A stretch of 64,000 nucleotides of DNA from Microbacterium sp. MYb54 (GCF_002979515.1 NZ_PCPA01000001.1:248001-312000); one strand, 5' to 3'; positions 27,730 through 36,292 are shown, numbered from the stretch's first letter. Numbers and translations are program-made. Notes: generated by a model not told the origin, from the letters alone.

Positions 27730-28701
27730 ATGGTCGGTGTAAGCCCGGAATCACGCGACAGCAAGCTGATCGCGGCGCTCACCGCCGCGCAGCTCTACTA
27801 CATGCAGGACAAGACCATGGAGGTCATCGCGAAGGAGCTCGGCACCTCCCGGTCATCCGTCTCGCGTCTGCTGAGCTTCGCGCGGGAGAGCGGTCTGGTG
27901 GACATCCGGATCAACTCGCCCCTCGAGCGCCTCGGCATGCTCGAACATCGGATCCGCGATCGGCATCGTGTGGCGGCGCACGTCGTGCCGATGCCGGAGA
28001 TCCTCAGCGAGGTGGAGCGTCTCGAGCGCGTGGCGCTCACCGCCGGTCGTCTGCTGTCGCAGTTCGTCGATTCGAACATGGTGATCGGCGTCGCGTGGGG
28101 ATCGACCATCAGCGCTGTGAGTCGTGGTCTCACACAGAAGGAGACCCACAACACGACCTTCGTACAACTCAACGGCGCCGGCAACACGCAGACGACGGGA
28201 GTGGAGTACTCCAGCGACATCCTGCAACGCTTCGGCAGCGCCTTCGGCGCGCAGGTGCAGCAGTTCCCCGTTCCCGCATTCTTCGATGACCCGGCGACAC
28301 GGGAGGCGATGTGGCGCGAGCGGAGTACGCGTCGTGTGCTCGATCTTCAGGCGAAGATGGACGTCGCCGTCTTCAGCCTCGGTTCTCCCGCAGCTGAAGT
28401 GCCCAGTCGCGTCTACGTCGGCGGCTATCTCGGACGCGACGACTACCGCAGTCTCCGGGAGGATCACGCGATCGGCGACGTCGCGACGGTCTTCTTCCGC
28501 TCAGACGGCTCGTGGCGTGACATCAGGGTCAATGCCAGGGCGACCGGACCTGGCCTGGATCGCCTCCGACGCGTTCCGCGTCGGGTCTGCGTCGTCTCGG
28601 GGATCCCCAAGCTGGTGAGCCTTCGCGCCGCATTGGCTGCCGGGCTCATCACTGACGTCGTCCTCGATGAGGGGCTCGCTCGGCGACTCGTCGAGGATTG
28701 A
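27730..28701 (+). CDS. SorC/DeoR-family sugar-binding transcriptional regulator
   Basis: The 323-residue protein has an N-terminal helix-turn-helix (MEVIAKELGTSRSSVSRLLS around residues 32-51) and a SorC-type effector domain beginning near residue 70, with GVAWGSTISAVSRGL characteristic of the phosphosugar-binding fold. Such regulators respond to phosphorylated sugars. Divergence from glpD suggests control of the glycerol genes, perhaps sensing glycerol-3-phosphate or a related triose phosphate. ATG at 27730 has AGGAGG upstream; longer in-frame starts overlap glpD. Confidence 0.9.
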   Translation: MVGVSPESRDSKLIAALTAAQLYYMQDKTMEVIAKELGTSRSSVSRLLSFARESGLVDIRINSPLERLGMLEHRIRDRHRVAAHVVPMPEILSEVERLERVALTAGRLLSQFVDSNMVIGVAWGSTISAVSRGLTQKETHNTTFVQLNGAGNTQTTGVEYSSDILQRFGSAFGAQVQQFPVPAFFDDPATREAMWRERSTRRVLDLQAKMDVAVFSLGSPAAEVPSRVYVGGYLGRDDYRSLREDHAIGDVATVFFRSDGSWRDIRVNARATGPGLDRLRRVPRRVCVVSGIPKLVSLRAALAAGLITDVVLDEGLARRLVED

Positions 28702-28722
28702 ACGCATCGCCCTCACCGACGG

Positions 28723-29874
28723 CTACGGTTCCTCGGTCGAAGCCTCCGGCCCGGAGCGGAACTCGCGGATCAGATGCCTGACCACCGCTGTGAGGTCGCC
28801 TCCTGCGGCATCCGCCACGGCGAGCTGACGCGCGTAGCTCGCGCCACCCTCCAAGATCGTCGCGACACCTCCGAACTCTCGAATGCAACCGAGCTCCACG
28901 GCCACCGGAGCCAGCTCGTCGAGCGTCTCGGCGAGATGCTCTCGCACCGGGCGCTGGGTGCCTTCGGCGTCGACGATGATCCGCGCCTCGAGGCCATATC
29001 GTGCCGCACGCCATTTGTTCTCGCGGTGGAACCAGGCGGGAAGCTCCGGGAGTGTCTTCCCTTCGTCGAGCTGGCGGGAGAAATGCTCCACGAGCACCTG
29101 GACGAGGGAGGCGACCGATGCCAGCTCGGGAAGGGTCGACAGGCCGTCGCACGCCCGCACCTCGATGGTTCCCCAGCGTGGAGCCGGGCGAATGTCCCAG
29201 CGCACTTCCGTCGCGTCGGCCATCACGCCCGTGCGCACCATGTCGTCGAGGTAGGACTCGTACTGCGACCAGTCATGCAGAGGCCAGGGGAGTCCGGCGG
29301 TGGGGAGCTGCTGGAATACAAGAGCTCGGTTCGACGCGTAACCGGTGCGTTCGCCCGCCCAGTAGGGGCTCGACGCAGCCAGCGACTGCAGATGAGGGAG
29401 GAATCCGGCGAGGGCGTTGATGATGGGGAACACCTTGCGGTGGTCCTCCACGCCGATGTGCACGTGGATGCCCCAGATCATCATGTTGCGCCCCCACCAC
29501 TGAGTGCGCTCGATCAGGGTGTGGTAACGCGACTTGTCGGTCACCTGCTGGTCGAACCACTGTGCGAACGGATGACTTCCCGCCGACAGAAGCTCGATTC
29601 CCGCAGGGTCGGTAGCTGAGCGGACGGCTGTGATCGCGTTGGCGATGTCGTCGACGGCGTGTGCCACCGAATCTCCGATGCCGCTCGTGACCTCTATCGT
29701 GTTCGTGAGTAGTTCACCTGTGACGGTATGGCGCTCATCGGCGCTCTCGGCCTCGAGTGCAGCGAGCAGTTCGGGGGCGCGTCCGACGAGGTCACCGCTC
29801 GCGGGATCGGCGAGCATGATCTCCCATTCGAGGCCGACGGTGGATCGGGGAGATGAGGCGAACTCGAGCTTCAC
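28723..29874 (-). CDS. YbdK-type carboxylate-amine ligase (glutamate-cysteine ligase 2 family)
   Basis: The 383-residue protein belongs to the GCS2 (YbdK/EgtA-like) family, shown by [18 protein letters not shown] at the N-terminus, the central [19 protein letters not shown] metal/ATP region and [15 protein letters not shown]. Members join glutamate to cysteine or similar amines using ATP; the exact acceptor here is unknown, since glutathione is not typical of actinobacteria while mycothiol or ergothioneine precursors are. The GTG at 29874 is fixed by CAGACT six bases upstream; the in-frame GTG at 29880 lacks this spacing. Confidence 0.85.
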   Translation of the reverse strand: MKLEFASSPRSTVGLEWEIMLADPASGDLVGRAPELLAALEAESADERHTVTGELLTNTIEVTSGIGDSVAHAVDDIANAITAVRSATDPAGIELLSAGSHPFAQWFDQQVTDKSRYHTLIERTQWWGRNMMIWGIHVHIGVEDHRKVFPIINALAGFLPHLQSLAASSPYWAGERTGYASNRALVFQQLPTAGLPWPLHDWSQYESYLDDMVRTGVMADATEVRWDIRPAPRWGTIEVRACDGLSTLPELASVASLVQVLVEHFSRQLDEGKTLPELPAWFHRENKWRAARYGLEARIIVDAEGTQRPVREHLAETLDELAPVAVELGCIREFGGVATILEGGASYARQLAVADAAGGDLTAVVRHLIREFRSGPEASTEEP

Positions 29875-29952
29875 CCGCACAGTCTGGCACGCGTGCGGCG
29901 CGACACGGCAACGCCGGTTTCGCCACGTTTCGCGCCTGGGACGTGCATCTGG

Positions 29953-29958
29953 CAGAAT
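29953..29958 (+). promoter_or_regulatory. Putative -10 box of the rpsP operon
   Basis: TGG-CAGAAT resembles an extended -10, and the identical TGGCAGAAT occurs at the rplS promoter in this window. A good -35 is not seen, so confidence is limited. The predicted start near 29965 falls inside the inverted repeat listed next. Confidence 0.4.
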
Positions 29959-29989
29959 AGAGGGTCGGACCACCTGCTCGACCCTCTAT
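29957..29989 (+). promoter_or_regulatory. 11-bp inverted repeat in the rpsP leader
   Basis: ATAGAGGGTCG and CGACCCTCTAT are perfect 11-bp arms around an 11-base spacer, with half-site centres 22 bp apart. It overlaps the putative rpsP start. As DNA it could be an operator; if transcription begins upstream it would be a stable 5' leader hairpin. Confidence 0.55.
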
Positions 29990-30084
29990 CCGGCAGGTGT
30001 CCACACTCATTTGAGCTTCCGCCGGGTGTGCACCCCACTCTCCAGGCGATCAGTTCGTTTCCTTCCACACAATTCAGGAGAATC

Positions 30085-30519
30085 GTGGCTGTCAAGATTC
30101 GTCTCAAGCGCCTGGGCAAGATCCGTGCGCCGTACTACCGCATCGTCGTCGCCGACTCGAAGACCAAGCGCGACGGTCGCGTGATCGAGGAGATCGGCAA
30201 GTACCACCCCACCGAGGAGCCCTCCTTCATCGAGGTCAACTCCGAGCGTGCGCAGTACTGGCTCTCCGTCGGCGCACAGCCGACCGAGCAGGTCGCCGCC
30301 ATCCTCAAGATCACGGGCGACTGGGGCAAGTTCAAGGGCGACGCTGACGCGAAGTCCACGCTCAAGGTCAAGGAGCCCAAGGTTCCGTTCGAGATCGACG
30401 GCTCCAAGAAGTCTGTCGTCAAGCCCAAGGTCGAGAAGAAGGTGGAGGCCCCCGCTGAGGAGGCTCCCGCCGCGGCCGACGCGGAGGCCGCTGAGGCTCC
30501 CGCAGCAGACGCAGAGTAA
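30085..30519 (+). CDS. rpsP: 30S ribosomal protein S16
   Basis: The 144-residue protein has the S16 core ([20 protein letters not shown], then [16 protein letters not shown]) over about the first 80 residues, then a long C-terminal extension rich in alanine, glutamate and proline ending APAADAE. The extension is typical of high-GC actinobacterial S16. The GTG at 30085 follows CAGGAG. First gene of rpsP-khpA-rimM-trmD. Confidence 0.97.
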   Translation: MAVKIRLKRLGKIRAPYYRIVVADSKTKRDGRVIEEIGKYHPTEEPSFIEVNSERAQYWLSVGAQPTEQVAAILKITGDWGKFKGDADAKSTLKVKEPKVPFEIDGSKKSVVKPKVEKKVEAPAEEAPAAADAEAAEAPAADAE

Positions 30520-30525
30520 TCCGTC

Positions 30526-30756
30526 GTGCTCGCCGCCGCGCTCGAACACATCGTCAAGGGGATCGTCGATCACCCGGAAGATGTCCGTATCAACGAATCC
30601 ACTTCGCCGCGAGGCGACCTCCTCGAGGTGCGTGTGCACCCCGATGACCGTGGACGCGTAATCGGGCGCGGCGGCCGCACTGCGAAGGCCCTTCGCACTC
30701 TCGTCAGCGCACTCGCTGACGGGCGTCGGGTCCGCGTCGATGTCGCGGACGACTGA
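30526..30756 (+). CDS. khpA: KH-domain RNA-binding protein KhpA
   Basis: The 76-residue protein is one KH domain with GRGG in GRVIGRGGRTAKALRTLV, the GxxG RNA-binding loop. It begins MLAAALEHIVKGIVDHPEDV at a GTG six bases after rpsP. Homologues pair with KhpB and bind many RNAs, influencing translation and cell-wall synthesis. It is the second gene of the S16 operon. Confidence 0.95.
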   Translation: MLAAALEHIVKGIVDHPEDVRINESTSPRGDLLEVRVHPDDRGRVIGRGGRTAKALRTLVSALADGRRVRVDVADD

Positions 30757-31357
30757 CGTGGTGCCGAAGGACCGCAACCAGGGCAAGAATCAGCTGCGTG
30801 TCGGACGCCTCGTCAAGGCTCACGGCCTCAAGGGCGGGCTCAAGCTCGAGCTGTACACCGACAATCCCGAGGGCCGCTTCACTCCGGGTGCCGGGTTCAC
30901 GGTACAGGTGCCAGAGGCATCTCCGTGGCACGGCAAGGACATCACCGTCCGCGAGTACCGGGTGATGAACGGCAACCCCGTCGTCTTCTTCGACGACGTC
31001 GAAGACCGCGAGGCGGCAGAGAGTCTCGTCAAGGCGATCCTCTGGATCGACCACGATGTCGACGAGGTCGAGAATGACGCCTGGTTCGACCACCAGCTCG
31101 TCGGGCTCGACGTCGTCCGCGACGACACGATCGTCGGCCGCGTCGTTCGTGTCGAGCACTTCCCGGCACAGGATCTCCTGATCGTCAAGGCGGGCGAGAA
31201 CGAGGTCATGGTGCCGTTCGTCTCGGCAATCGTCCCGACCGTCGATGTCGCCGCCGGCCGAGTGATCGTGACGCCGCCGGCAGGTCTGTTCGAGGAGCTG
31301 CCGGATGCCGCGGATGCCGAGCCGCAGTCGGGCTCGGACGCCGAAGCGGCCGAGTGA
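30740..31357 (+). CDS. rimM: 16S rRNA processing / ribosome maturation factor RimM
   Basis: The 205-residue protein has the RimM N-terminal domain (LRVGRLVKAHGLKGGLKLEL), a PRC-barrel-type C-terminal half around WFDHQLVGLDV, and binds S19 during 30S maturation. The ATG at 30740 overlaps khpA by 17 bases in another frame; GTG codons at 30758 and 30761 are alternative starts that would remove the overlap. The C-terminus is an alanine/acidic tail ending DAEAAE. Confidence 0.93.
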   Translation: MSRTTDVVPKDRNQGKNQLRVGRLVKAHGLKGGLKLELYTDNPEGRFTPGAGFTVQVPEASPWHGKDITVREYRVMNGNPVVFFDDVEDREAAESLVKAILWIDHDVDEVENDAWFDHQLVGLDVVRDDTIVGRVVRVEHFPAQDLLIVKAGENEVMVPFVSAIVPTVDVAAGRVIVTPPAGLFEELPDAADAEPQSGSDAEAAE

Positions 31358-31364
31358 GCGCTGA

Positions 31365-31370
31365 TACGGT
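31365..31370 (+). promoter_or_regulatory. Predicted -10 box for leaderless trmD
   Basis: TACGGT is followed by tccccc and the trmD GTG at 31377, giving an internal operon promoter candidate in the short rimM-trmD gap. Confidence 0.45.
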
Positions 31371-31376
31371 TCCCCC

Positions 31377-32096
31377 GTGCGTATCGACGTCGTCTCCATC
31401 TTCCCGTCCTACTTCGACGCTCTGACGCTCTCCCTGCTCGGGAAGGCCCAGGAAGCGGGCATCATCGACCTTCGGGTACGAGACCTCAGGGACTGGACTT
31501 CCGATCGTCACCGTACGGTGGACGACACTCCCTACGGCGGCGGTGCCGGGATGGTCATGAAGCCGGAGCCCTGGGGGCTCGCGCTCGATGAGGTCGCCGG
31601 TGCTTCCGAGGCCCCGGGTTCCGAGCGTCCGACGATCATCTTCCCGTCGCCTGCCGGCGAGGTCTTCACGCAGAAGACGGCGCGTCAGTTGGCCACGCGC
31701 GAGCATCTCGTGTTCGGCTGCGGTCGTTACGAAGGTATCGACGAGCGCGTGTTCGAGTACGCCGCCTCCCTCGGAGAAGTGCGTCTGGTCAGCCTCGGCG
31801 ACTACGTGCTCAACGGGGGAGAGGTCGCCACGATGGCGATGATCGAAGCCATCGGTCGACTCATCCCCGGCGTCGTCGGCAACCCTGAGAGCCTCGTCGA
31901 GGAGTCCCACGAAGACGGGCTGCTGGAGTACCCCTCCTACACGAAACCCGCATCATGGCGCGAGCGTTCCGTGCCGGAGGTGCTGCTGAGCGGCAACCAC
32001 GCCGCGATCGCCGCCTGGCGTCGTGAACAGCAGCTCGAACGCACGAAGAATCGTCGTCCCGATCTTCTCGCGGACGACGACTCCTCTCAGTCCTGA
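31377..32096 (+). CDS. trmD: tRNA (guanine(37)-N(1))-methyltransferase
   Basis: The 239-residue SPOUT methyltransferase modifies G37 next to the anticodon. It starts [20 protein letters not shown], has the knot region [20 protein letters not shown] and GDYVLNGGE, all characteristic of TrmD. It is the last gene of the S16 operon, 19 bases after rimM, and may also have its own promoter. Confidence 0.97.
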   Translation: MRIDVVSIFPSYFDALTLSLLGKAQEAGIIDLRVRDLRDWTSDRHRTVDDTPYGGGAGMVMKPEPWGLALDEVAGASEAPGSERPTIIFPSPAGEVFTQKTARQLATREHLVFGCGRYEGIDERVFEYAASLGEVRLVSLGDYVLNGGEVATMAMIEAIGRLIPGVVGNPESLVEESHEDGLLEYPSYTKPASWRERSVPEVLLSGNHAAIAAWRREQQLERTKNRRPDLLADDDSSQS

Positions 32097-32131
32097 TCGG
32101 GGCTGAGAGCCGAATCCGGTCCGGGTATTCG

Positions 32132-32725
32132 TCAGAGCATGCGCTCCGACCGCCCATCGATCTCGAAGACGACTCCGTGCGGATGCCTCAGTGCGAGGGC
32201 GCTCGAGGCGTCGAGCCCTCGCAGCTCGGCGCGAAGCATGCGTCCGATCATCTCGTGGCTCACGAGCAGTGGTGTGCCTTCTGACGCCCATCCGCAGCTG
32301 CTGAGAGCCTTTCGCGCCCGCGCCCTGGCCTGCGCATAGCTCTCGCCGCCGGGGAAGGCCCAGCCGTAGCGGTTCGCTGCGCGCTCTTCTCTCGCAGCCG
32401 GATAGGCATCATCGATCTCATCCCAGGTCATGCCTGCCAGCTCTCCGTGATCGAGCTCAGCGAGTTCCGGAACCTCGACGAGGTCGGCACCGATCCTGTC
32501 GGCGATGATGGTCGAGGTCTGCATCGCTCGGCCGAGTGGGCTGGAGCACACGGTGTGCACGCCGGCATCCACGACCCTCGCCGCGATCGCTTGAGCTTGC
32601 TGGATGCCTTCGTCGGTGAGAGGGGAGTCGAGCTGGCCCTGCAGGCGATGCTGCACGTTCCAGGTCGTCTGCCCGTGCCGAGCGAGGAGCAGACGCTCCG
32701 GCACGTGACGGTCCTGCGGAATCAT
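32132..32725 (-). CDS. Histidine phosphatase family protein
   Basis: The 197-residue protein has the phosphoglycerate-mutase-like signature LLLARHGQTTWNVQHRLQGQ, with the catalytic RHG near residue 16, plus the second-histidine region LLVSHEMIGRM. Substrate cannot be deduced. The ATG at 32725 is preceded by CATCCT and six bases, weakly matching the leaderless pattern. It converges on trmD. Confidence 0.85.
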   Translation of the reverse strand: MIPQDRHVPERLLLARHGQTTWNVQHRLQGQLDSPLTDEGIQQAQAIAARVVDAGVHTVCSSPLGRAMQTSTIIADRIGADLVEVPELAELDHGELAGMTWDEIDDAYPAAREERAANRYGWAFPGGESYAQARARARKALSSCGWASEGTPLLVSHEMIGRMLRAELRGLDASSALALRHPHGVVFEIDGRSERML

Positions 32726-32824
32726 GGACTCAGGATGGCATACGCCGCAGGTGGAGTCTTCAAAAGGCTCGGCGCCCGTCACTGACGTCGAGTCGGCCTC
32801 GCGCCGTCGGGGCGCGGAACACCC

Positions 32825-33607
32825 TCAGTCGACGCCGAGGAAGGACCGGTCCGTGAGGATGATCGGGCCGTCTTCTGTGATCGCGATGGTGTGCTCCGAG
32901 TGCGCGCCGCGGGAGCCGTCAGCGCTGCGTAGAGTCCACCCGTCCGGGTCTGTGACCAGCTCGTCTGTCGTCGCCAGGAACCACGGCTCCAGTGCGAGGA
33001 CCAGCCCGGCGCGCAGGGGGAATCCCCGACCGGCGCGGCCGTCGTTCGGGACATGGGGGTCTCCGTGCATCGTGCGCCCGACACCGTGTCCGCCGAAGTC
33101 GGTGTTGATCGAGTAGCCGTCGCGGTGCGCGACTGCCGCGACAGCGGCGGAGATGTCTCCGATGCGGTTCCCGACCGTGGCGGTGTCGATAGCGGCGGTC
33201 AGGGCGCGCTCGGTGGTGTCGATGAGTCGGAGATCTTCTTCACGCGCCGTTCCGACGACGAACGAGACTGCGGAGTCAGCGACCCATCCATCCACCGAGA
33301 CGGCGAAGTCGAGGGTCACGAGGTCGCCGTCGCGCAGCGTGTAGTCGTGGGGGAGACCATGCAGCACCGCGTCGTTGACCGAGGTGCAGATGACCTTGCC
33401 GAAGGGGCTCGCGCCGAAGGAAGGGTGGTAGTCGATGTAGCAGGATTCGGCTCCGGCTTTGCGGATCATGTCGTGCGCGCGGCGATCGATCGAGAGGAGA
33501 TTCGTCCCGACCTTCGTCTCATCGCGCAGCGTCGCCAGCGTCTCGGCGACGAATCGTCCTGCCGTGCGCATCTCATCGATCTCGGCAGGGGTGCGCAGTT
33601 CGATCAT
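32825..33607 (-). CDS. map: Methionine aminopeptidase type I
   Basis: The 260-residue enzyme removes initiator methionine. Metal ligands are visible: Asp residues in DFAVSVDGWVADSAVSFV, the His in GGHGVGRTMHGDP, and glutamates in LALEPWF and HSEHTIAI. I chose ATG at 33607 (MIELRTPAEIDEMRTAGRFV), which has GAGAGGA upstream; in-frame ATGs at 33625 and 33631 would add a few residues. This copy stands alone, outside the secY-adk-map cluster. Confidence 0.95.
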   Translation of the reverse strand: MIELRTPAEIDEMRTAGRFVAETLATLRDETKVGTNLLSIDRRAHDMIRKAGAESCYIDYHPSFGASPFGKVICTSVNDAVLHGLPHDYTLRDGDLVTLDFAVSVDGWVADSAVSFVVGTAREEDLRLIDTTERALTAAIDTATVGNRIGDISAAVAAVAHRDGYSINTDFGGHGVGRTMHGDPHVPNDGRAGRGFPLRAGLVLALEPWFLATTDELVTDPDGWTLRSADGSRGAHSEHTIAITEDGPIILTDRSFLGVD

Positions 33608-33704
33608 CGGGTGTCCTCTCGTCATGTCCATTCTCCCTGATCCGGCGCGGCAGGATCCCCGACCGCTCTCAGCGAACACCGGGGCGCGCGGGTGAGCGGC
33701 GTCG

Positions 33705-33710
33705 TACGAT
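33705..33710 (+). promoter_or_regulatory. Predicted -10 box for the leaderless membrane-protein gene
   Basis: TACGAT is followed by ctgagc and the ATG at 33717, with the standard six-base gap. Confidence 0.5.
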
Positions 33711-33716
33711 CTGAGC

Positions 33717-34205
33717 ATGTGGTTGCGACAGGCCTTCTTCCGGTGGCTCCTTCCGGCGGCTTTCCTGCTGCCACTCTGGCTGCTGATCGGGTGGGGCATC
33801 TTCCAGGGCGGCTGGTCGATCTTCTGGGTGCTCCTCATCGCGATGCCGTCGGTCTTCGTCGGCCAGCTTCTGCTCACCCTGCTGACTCGATCCCGTCCAT
33901 CCGTCCGCATCGAAAGGGCCGTCTCGTGGTGGGACGTCGCCGGGTTCACGCTCTGGCACGGGCTCACGATCGCTGTCGGATTCTTCATCGACGGTGCGTT
34001 CCCGTGGCTGCTCACCGGGGCGATCATCGCGGGTATCGGTCTCATCTGGCTGCAGCTGTGGCAATTGTGGAACGAGGCGAAGGGCAGCGGGTCCCGACTG
34101 CGCGAGACCATCACGTGGTCCACGATCCCGACCGTCGATGAACCGGCGCCTCCGACGCGGGCGCACGAGGTCATCGTGGTGCGGGAGACTGACACCCGCG
34201 ACTGA
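33717..34205 (+). CDS. Small membrane protein of unknown function
   Basis: The 162-residue protein has about four hydrophobic segments (near residues 12-28, 34-55, 78-97 and 98-118) and a short charged cytoplasmic tail ending VVRETDTRD. N-terminal aromatic-rich MWLRQAFFRWLLPAAFLL suggests direct membrane insertion without signal cleavage. No family is recognised. It sits between map and rplS. Confidence 0.75.
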   Translation: MWLRQAFFRWLLPAAFLLPLWLLIGWGIFQGGWSIFWVLLIAMPSVFVGQLLLTLLTRSRPSVRIERAVSWWDVAGFTLWHGLTIAVGFFIDGAFPWLLTGAIIAGIGLIWLQLWQLWNEAKGSGSRLRETITWSTIPTVDEPAPPTRAHEVIVVRETDTRD

Positions 34206-34215
34206 CGTCGGCGTT

Positions 34216-34244
34216 TTGGACGGGCGCGGCATCCATGGCAGAAT
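34216..34244 (+). promoter_or_regulatory. rplS promoter
   Basis: TTGGAC (34216-34221) and CAGAAT (34239-34244) are separated by 17 bases, with TGG before the -10. Predicted transcription start is near 34251, leaving a leader of about 124 bases before rplS. Confidence 0.65.
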
Positions 34245-34269
34245 GAGTGTTTGTGCTGTGACCGGCTCT

Positions 34270-34354
34270 GCCACAGGGGAGCCCGCGGACGCGTCAGCTC
34301 CGTACAGTTCAATCCTTTTCTTATTCCTTTGAAAACATGCATGCGACCTGTGGC
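34270..34354 (+). promoter_or_regulatory. Long-range complementarity in the rplS leader
   Basis: GCCACAGG at 34270-34277 is fully complementary to CCTGTGGC at 34347-34354, which lies 20 bases before the rplS ATG. A T-rich stretch (ccttttcttattccttt) lies between. The pairing could form a regulatory 5' leader fold. Confidence 0.35.
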
Positions 34355-34374
34355 GGGTGCAGAGAGAGACGATC

Positions 34375-34722
34375 ATGCAGATCCTCGACGCCGTCGACGC
34401 GGCTTCCCTTCGTTCGGACATCCCGGACTTCTTCCCCGGTGACACCGTCAAGGTGCACGTCAACATCACCGAGGGCAGCCGCTCTCGTATCCAGGTCTTC
34501 CAGGGCGTCGTCATCGGCCGCCAGGGCGATGGTGTGCGCGAGACGTTCTGCGTCCGCAAGATCAGCTTCCAGGTGGGCGTCGAGCGTACCTTCCCGGTGC
34601 ACTCCCCGGTGATCGACCACATCGAGGTCGTCACGCGCGGTGACGTGCGTCGTGCGAAGCTCTACTACCTCCGCCAGCTCCGTGGCAAGAAGGCGAAGAT
34701 CAAGGAGAAGCGCGACCGCTGA
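34375..34722 (+). CDS. rplS: 50S ribosomal protein L19
   Basis: The 115-residue protein is the normal L19 length: [20 protein letters not shown], then [24 protein letters not shown] and the basic C-terminus [20 protein letters not shown]19 sits at the interface of the two subunits. An ATG 18 bases upstream is in frame but gives a non-family extension. It has its own promoter and a strong terminator. Confidence 0.97.
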   Translation: MQILDAVDAASLRSDIPDFFPGDTVKVHVNITEGSRSRIQVFQGVVIGRQGDGVRETFCVRKISFQVGVERTFPVHSPVIDHIEVVTRGDVRRAKLYYLRQLRGKKAKIKEKRDR

Positions 34723-34738
34723 GTCGCAGCATCTCCAC

Positions 34739-34776
34739 AGCACCCCGGGACACGATGTCCCGGGGTGCTTTGTTCT
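34739..34776 (+). terminator. Intrinsic terminator of rplS
   Basis: A perfect 14-bp stem (AGCACCCCGGGACA with its complement) and a CGA loop are followed by TTGTTCT. It isolates rplS from lepB. Confidence 0.85.
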
Positions 34777-34839
34777 CCCCACGGTGTGCGAACCTAGATA
34801 CCGTCGCCGCAAGCCGGTGCATGATCGTGAAGGAACCTG

Positions 34840-35565
34840 ATGACTGAATCCTCGTCCGCGCCCACGTCCAGACGTCGCCGCGGGTTCCTGGTCTTCCTCC
34901 GCGACGTGCTGGTGATCGTCGTGATCGCCGCCCTGGTCTCGTTCGTGGTGAAGAGCTTCGTCGTGCGCTCTTTCTACATCCCGTCAGCCTCGATGGAACG
35001 CACGCTGCTGATCAACGACCGCATCCTCGTCGACGAGCTCACACCGCGGTGGACCGACTACGAACGGGGAGATGTCGTCGTCTTCAAGGACCCGGGTGGC
35101 TGGCTCGATGGTCAGCCGCAGACGTCGGCCCAACCGCCGCTGGTCGAAGCAGTCGACTGGGTCCTGAACTTCGTCGGCATCTCTGCGACCGATTCGCAGG
35201 ACCACCTCGTCAAGCGTGTCATCGGTCTTCCCGGTGACCATGTGGTGTGCTGCAACGCCCTGGGTCAGATCACCATCAACGGGGCACCCATCGACGAGCT
35301 CAGCTACCTCAACCTCCCTCCGGGAGACACCGCCGCATCGAACGAGCCGTTCGACGTCGTCGTCCCCGAGGACTCCGTTTGGTTGCTCGGTGACAATCGC
35401 GACCGTTCGCGCGACGCGCGTGCGCACCAGGATCTTCCCAGCGGAGGCTTCGTCCCGATGGAGAACATCGTGGGCAAGGCATTCCTCACGACATGGCCGC
35501 TGAATCGGATGGGGCCGATCGACGGTCACCACGAGATCTTCAACGGCGTACCGGCGCCGGAATGA
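34840..35565 (+). CDS. lepB: Signal peptidase I
   Basis: The 241-residue membrane peptidase has one N-terminal transmembrane helix (VLVIVVIAALVSFVVKSFVV), the catalytic Ser in YIPSASMERTL, the Lys in HLVKRVIGLPGDHV, and the conserved box DNRDRSRDARAH. It cleaves signal peptides of exported proteins outside the membrane. ATG at 34840 has GAAGGAA upstream. The 3' end overlaps rnhB by four bases (ATGA). Confidence 0.97.
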   Translation: MTESSSAPTSRRRRGFLVFLRDVLVIVVIAALVSFVVKSFVVRSFYIPSASMERTLLINDRILVDELTPRWTDYERGDVVVFKDPGGWLDGQPQTSAQPPLVEAVDWVLNFVGISATDSQDHLVKRVIGLPGDHVVCCNALGQITINGAPIDELSYLNLPPGDTAASNEPFDVVVPEDSVWLLGDNRDRSRDARAHQDLPSGGFVPMENIVGKAFLTTWPLNRMGPIDGHHEIFNGVPAPE

Positions 35566-36221
35566 CCGTCGTCGCACCGCGTCTCACCCTGGAGCGCCAG
35601 CTCCTCGGCGAGTGCGACTTGATCGTCTCGCTTGATGAGGTCGGTCGGGGCGCTCTTGCCGGGCCGGTCGCCGTCGGGGCTGCGGCTATGGATGCTGCGG
35701 GCGCTCGTCGTCGGGTGCCCGAGGGCCTCCGCGACTCAAAGCTCGTCACCGAGAAGCGCCGCCCCGACGTCGCAGCCCGCGCGGCTGCCTGGGTGCAGGC
35801 CTCTGCGGTCGGCTGGGCGAGCGCTGCAGAGGTCGACGAGCACGGCATCATGCGGGCACTCGGGCTTGCCGCGTCGCGCGCGGTTCAGGCCATCGCCGAC
35901 CAGGGCGCCACGTTGGAGGGAGCGCTCATCCTGCTCGACGGCAACCACGACTACGTGTCGAAGGTGCACCCCGTGCCGTTGCGAGTTCGACCGGTGATCA
36001 AGGCGGACCGTGACTGCGCGTCGGTGTCTGCGGCTTCGGTGATCGCCAAGGTCGCGCGCGACACCCACATGGCGGAGCTTCACGAGAGCCATCCGTCCTA
36101 TCAATGGAACCGGAACAAGGGCTATGCGAGCCCCGAGCACCGAGATGCCATCCGAAGTATCGGACTATCCCCGTTCCATAGGGCGTCCTGGGCGATCGCT
36201 GACGTTCCCACGCTCTTCTGA
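35562..36221 (+). CDS. rnhB: Ribonuclease HII
   Basis: The 219-residue enzyme cleaves RNA in RNA-DNA hybrids and at single embedded ribonucleotides. The signature SLDEVGRGALAGPVAVGA gives the catalytic Asp-Glu pair, and later acidic residues are in LLDGNHDYV and VIKADRDCASVSAASVIAK. ATG at 35562 overlaps the lepB stop; an earlier in-frame start lies inside lepB. Confidence 0.97.
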   Translation: MTVVAPRLTLERQLLGECDLIVSLDEVGRGALAGPVAVGAAAMDAAGARRRVPEGLRDSKLVTEKRRPDVAARAAAWVQASAVGWASAAEVDEHGIMRALGLAASRAVQAIADQGATLEGALILLDGNHDYVSKVHPVPLRVRPVIKADRDCASVSAASVIAKVARDTHMAELHESHPSYQWNRNKGYASPEHRDAIRSIGLSPFHRASWAIADVPTLF

Positions 36222-36277
36222 ACGAACCGGTCGGTCTGTCGGAAGAGCGCGATGCCGCGCCGCAGCGCCCACGACTC

Positions 36278-36283
36278 TAGGAT
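36278..36283 (+). promoter_or_regulatory. Predicted -10 box for the DUF2469 gene
   Basis: TAGGAT is followed by nine bases and the ATG at 36293. The intervening GGAGAG may serve as a Shine-Dalgarno, so it is not clearly leaderless. Confidence 0.4.
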
Positions 36284-36292
36284 GGAGAGATC

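Noticed and set aside
34278..34330. Transcription attenuator in the rplS leader
   Set aside because: GGAGC and GCTCC can form a 5-bp stem, but it is short and the T-rich run begins about 14 bases later, unlike an intrinsic terminator.
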